Below, one piece after another: positions 33,496 to 33,656 of a DNA stretch of 33,656 nt. The notes beneath the pieces were generated by a model. That model saw only the letters and a program-made list of their open reading frames with translations. It did no database searches and was not told the origin of the DNA. Source of the DNA: Symploca sp. SIO1C2. Lineage in GTDB: Bacteria; Cyanobacteriota; Cyanobacteriia; Cyanobacteriales; Coleofasciculaceae. Every line of letters starts with the position of its first letter. Position 1 is the first letter of the stretch. The stretch is taken from positions 1 to 33,656 of the forward strand of contig JAAHFP010000059.1 in assembly GCA_010672925.1 (NCBI GenBank). The letters are read 5' to 3'. The translations under genes were made by a program, and so were the position numbers.

Positions 33496-33656
33496 ACCGC
33501 CAAGGCGATTAGGACAAGGGGATGGCAGCCGAATGGCACTAAGATAAGCGCCTCGCCTGAGACAAGTATAAGGGTTATGCCCACAAGTAAATAAATTAGG
33601 TAGCCCTTATACTTGTCGCAATACAGACCTGGGTTGTTGCATCCAGGGATAAGCTT
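33496..33656 (-). mobile_element. Insertion-sequence right end, copy 2, with transposase C-terminus
   Basis: Inverted copy of 52-211. The minus strand carries the last 16 codons of the transposase (AYPWMQQPRSVLRQV, stop at 33609-33607), followed by the 12-bp stem (33563-33574 with 33604-33615) and the same terminal region down to ACCGCC at 33496. The copies differ at about 10 positions and one indel, so they are not a fresh duplication. The element runs out of the window. Confidence 0.65.

Overview
The window looks like a piece of a filamentous cyanobacterial chromosome. Supporting signs are many HIP1 palindromes (GCGATCGC), several families of 7-9 bp tandem repeats between and even inside genes, cyanobacterial dispersed palindromes, a GluR0-like channel and a cyanobacterial-type PAD homologue. 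I do not assign a genus. Both ends of the window lie in copies of the same IS4-like insertion sequence, in inverted orientation with the transposase C-termini pointing inward. The sequence may simply stop there because an assembly broke in the repeat.

Left part (about 0.2-11.7 kb) is ordinary mixed housekeeping: a decayed AAA ATPase fragment, a membrane GT2 glycosyltransferase, the NAD(P)H-hydrate repair enzyme NnrE-NnrD with a small exported SPOR-like protein just upstream, a tRNA-Met(CAU) with unusual stem mismatches, and a YHS-domain lipoprotein. It continues with a chimera of a glycine-betaine-type binding protein and a GluR0-like ligand-gated potassium channel, then D-Ala-D-Ala ligase and an MscS channel with a large coiled-coil periplasmic region.

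The centre (about 11.8-32.3 kb) is the remarkable part. Two 122-bp copies of a MITE-like element, inverted relative to each other, enclose a 20-kb block in which all twelve genes lie on the minus strand. In transcription order these are: an S8 subtilase without a signal peptide, an SBBP-type beta-propeller protein, three large proteins of unknown family, one of them with a glycine/alanine-rich amphipathic stretch, a protein with weak ADP-ribosyltransferase-like features, an LCAT-like alpha/beta hydrolase, two small proteins, a disordered membrane-anchored protein, a protein-arginine deiminase (PAD) with a long non-PAD N-terminus, and a methyltransferase-TPR protein resembling the MidA/NDUFAF7 arginine methyltransferases. 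The proteins share short linear motifs: LF-x-L-(D/E)-Q in the PAD and the membrane protein, (D/E)-F-D-(R/Q) in those two and at the C-terminus of a third. The hydrolase and the ART-like protein end in a homologous C-terminal tag of about 28 residues. I read this as a multi-protein system in which effector-like enzymes (protease, lipase, possible ART, PAD, methyltransferase) are brought together on scaffold proteins. This reading is inference; no injection-system structural genes, CRISPR or NTPase sensor are seen.

The right end (32.3-33.5 kb) holds two tandem TolB-like (PD40) lipoproteins separated by heptamer repeats, then the second insertion-sequence end.
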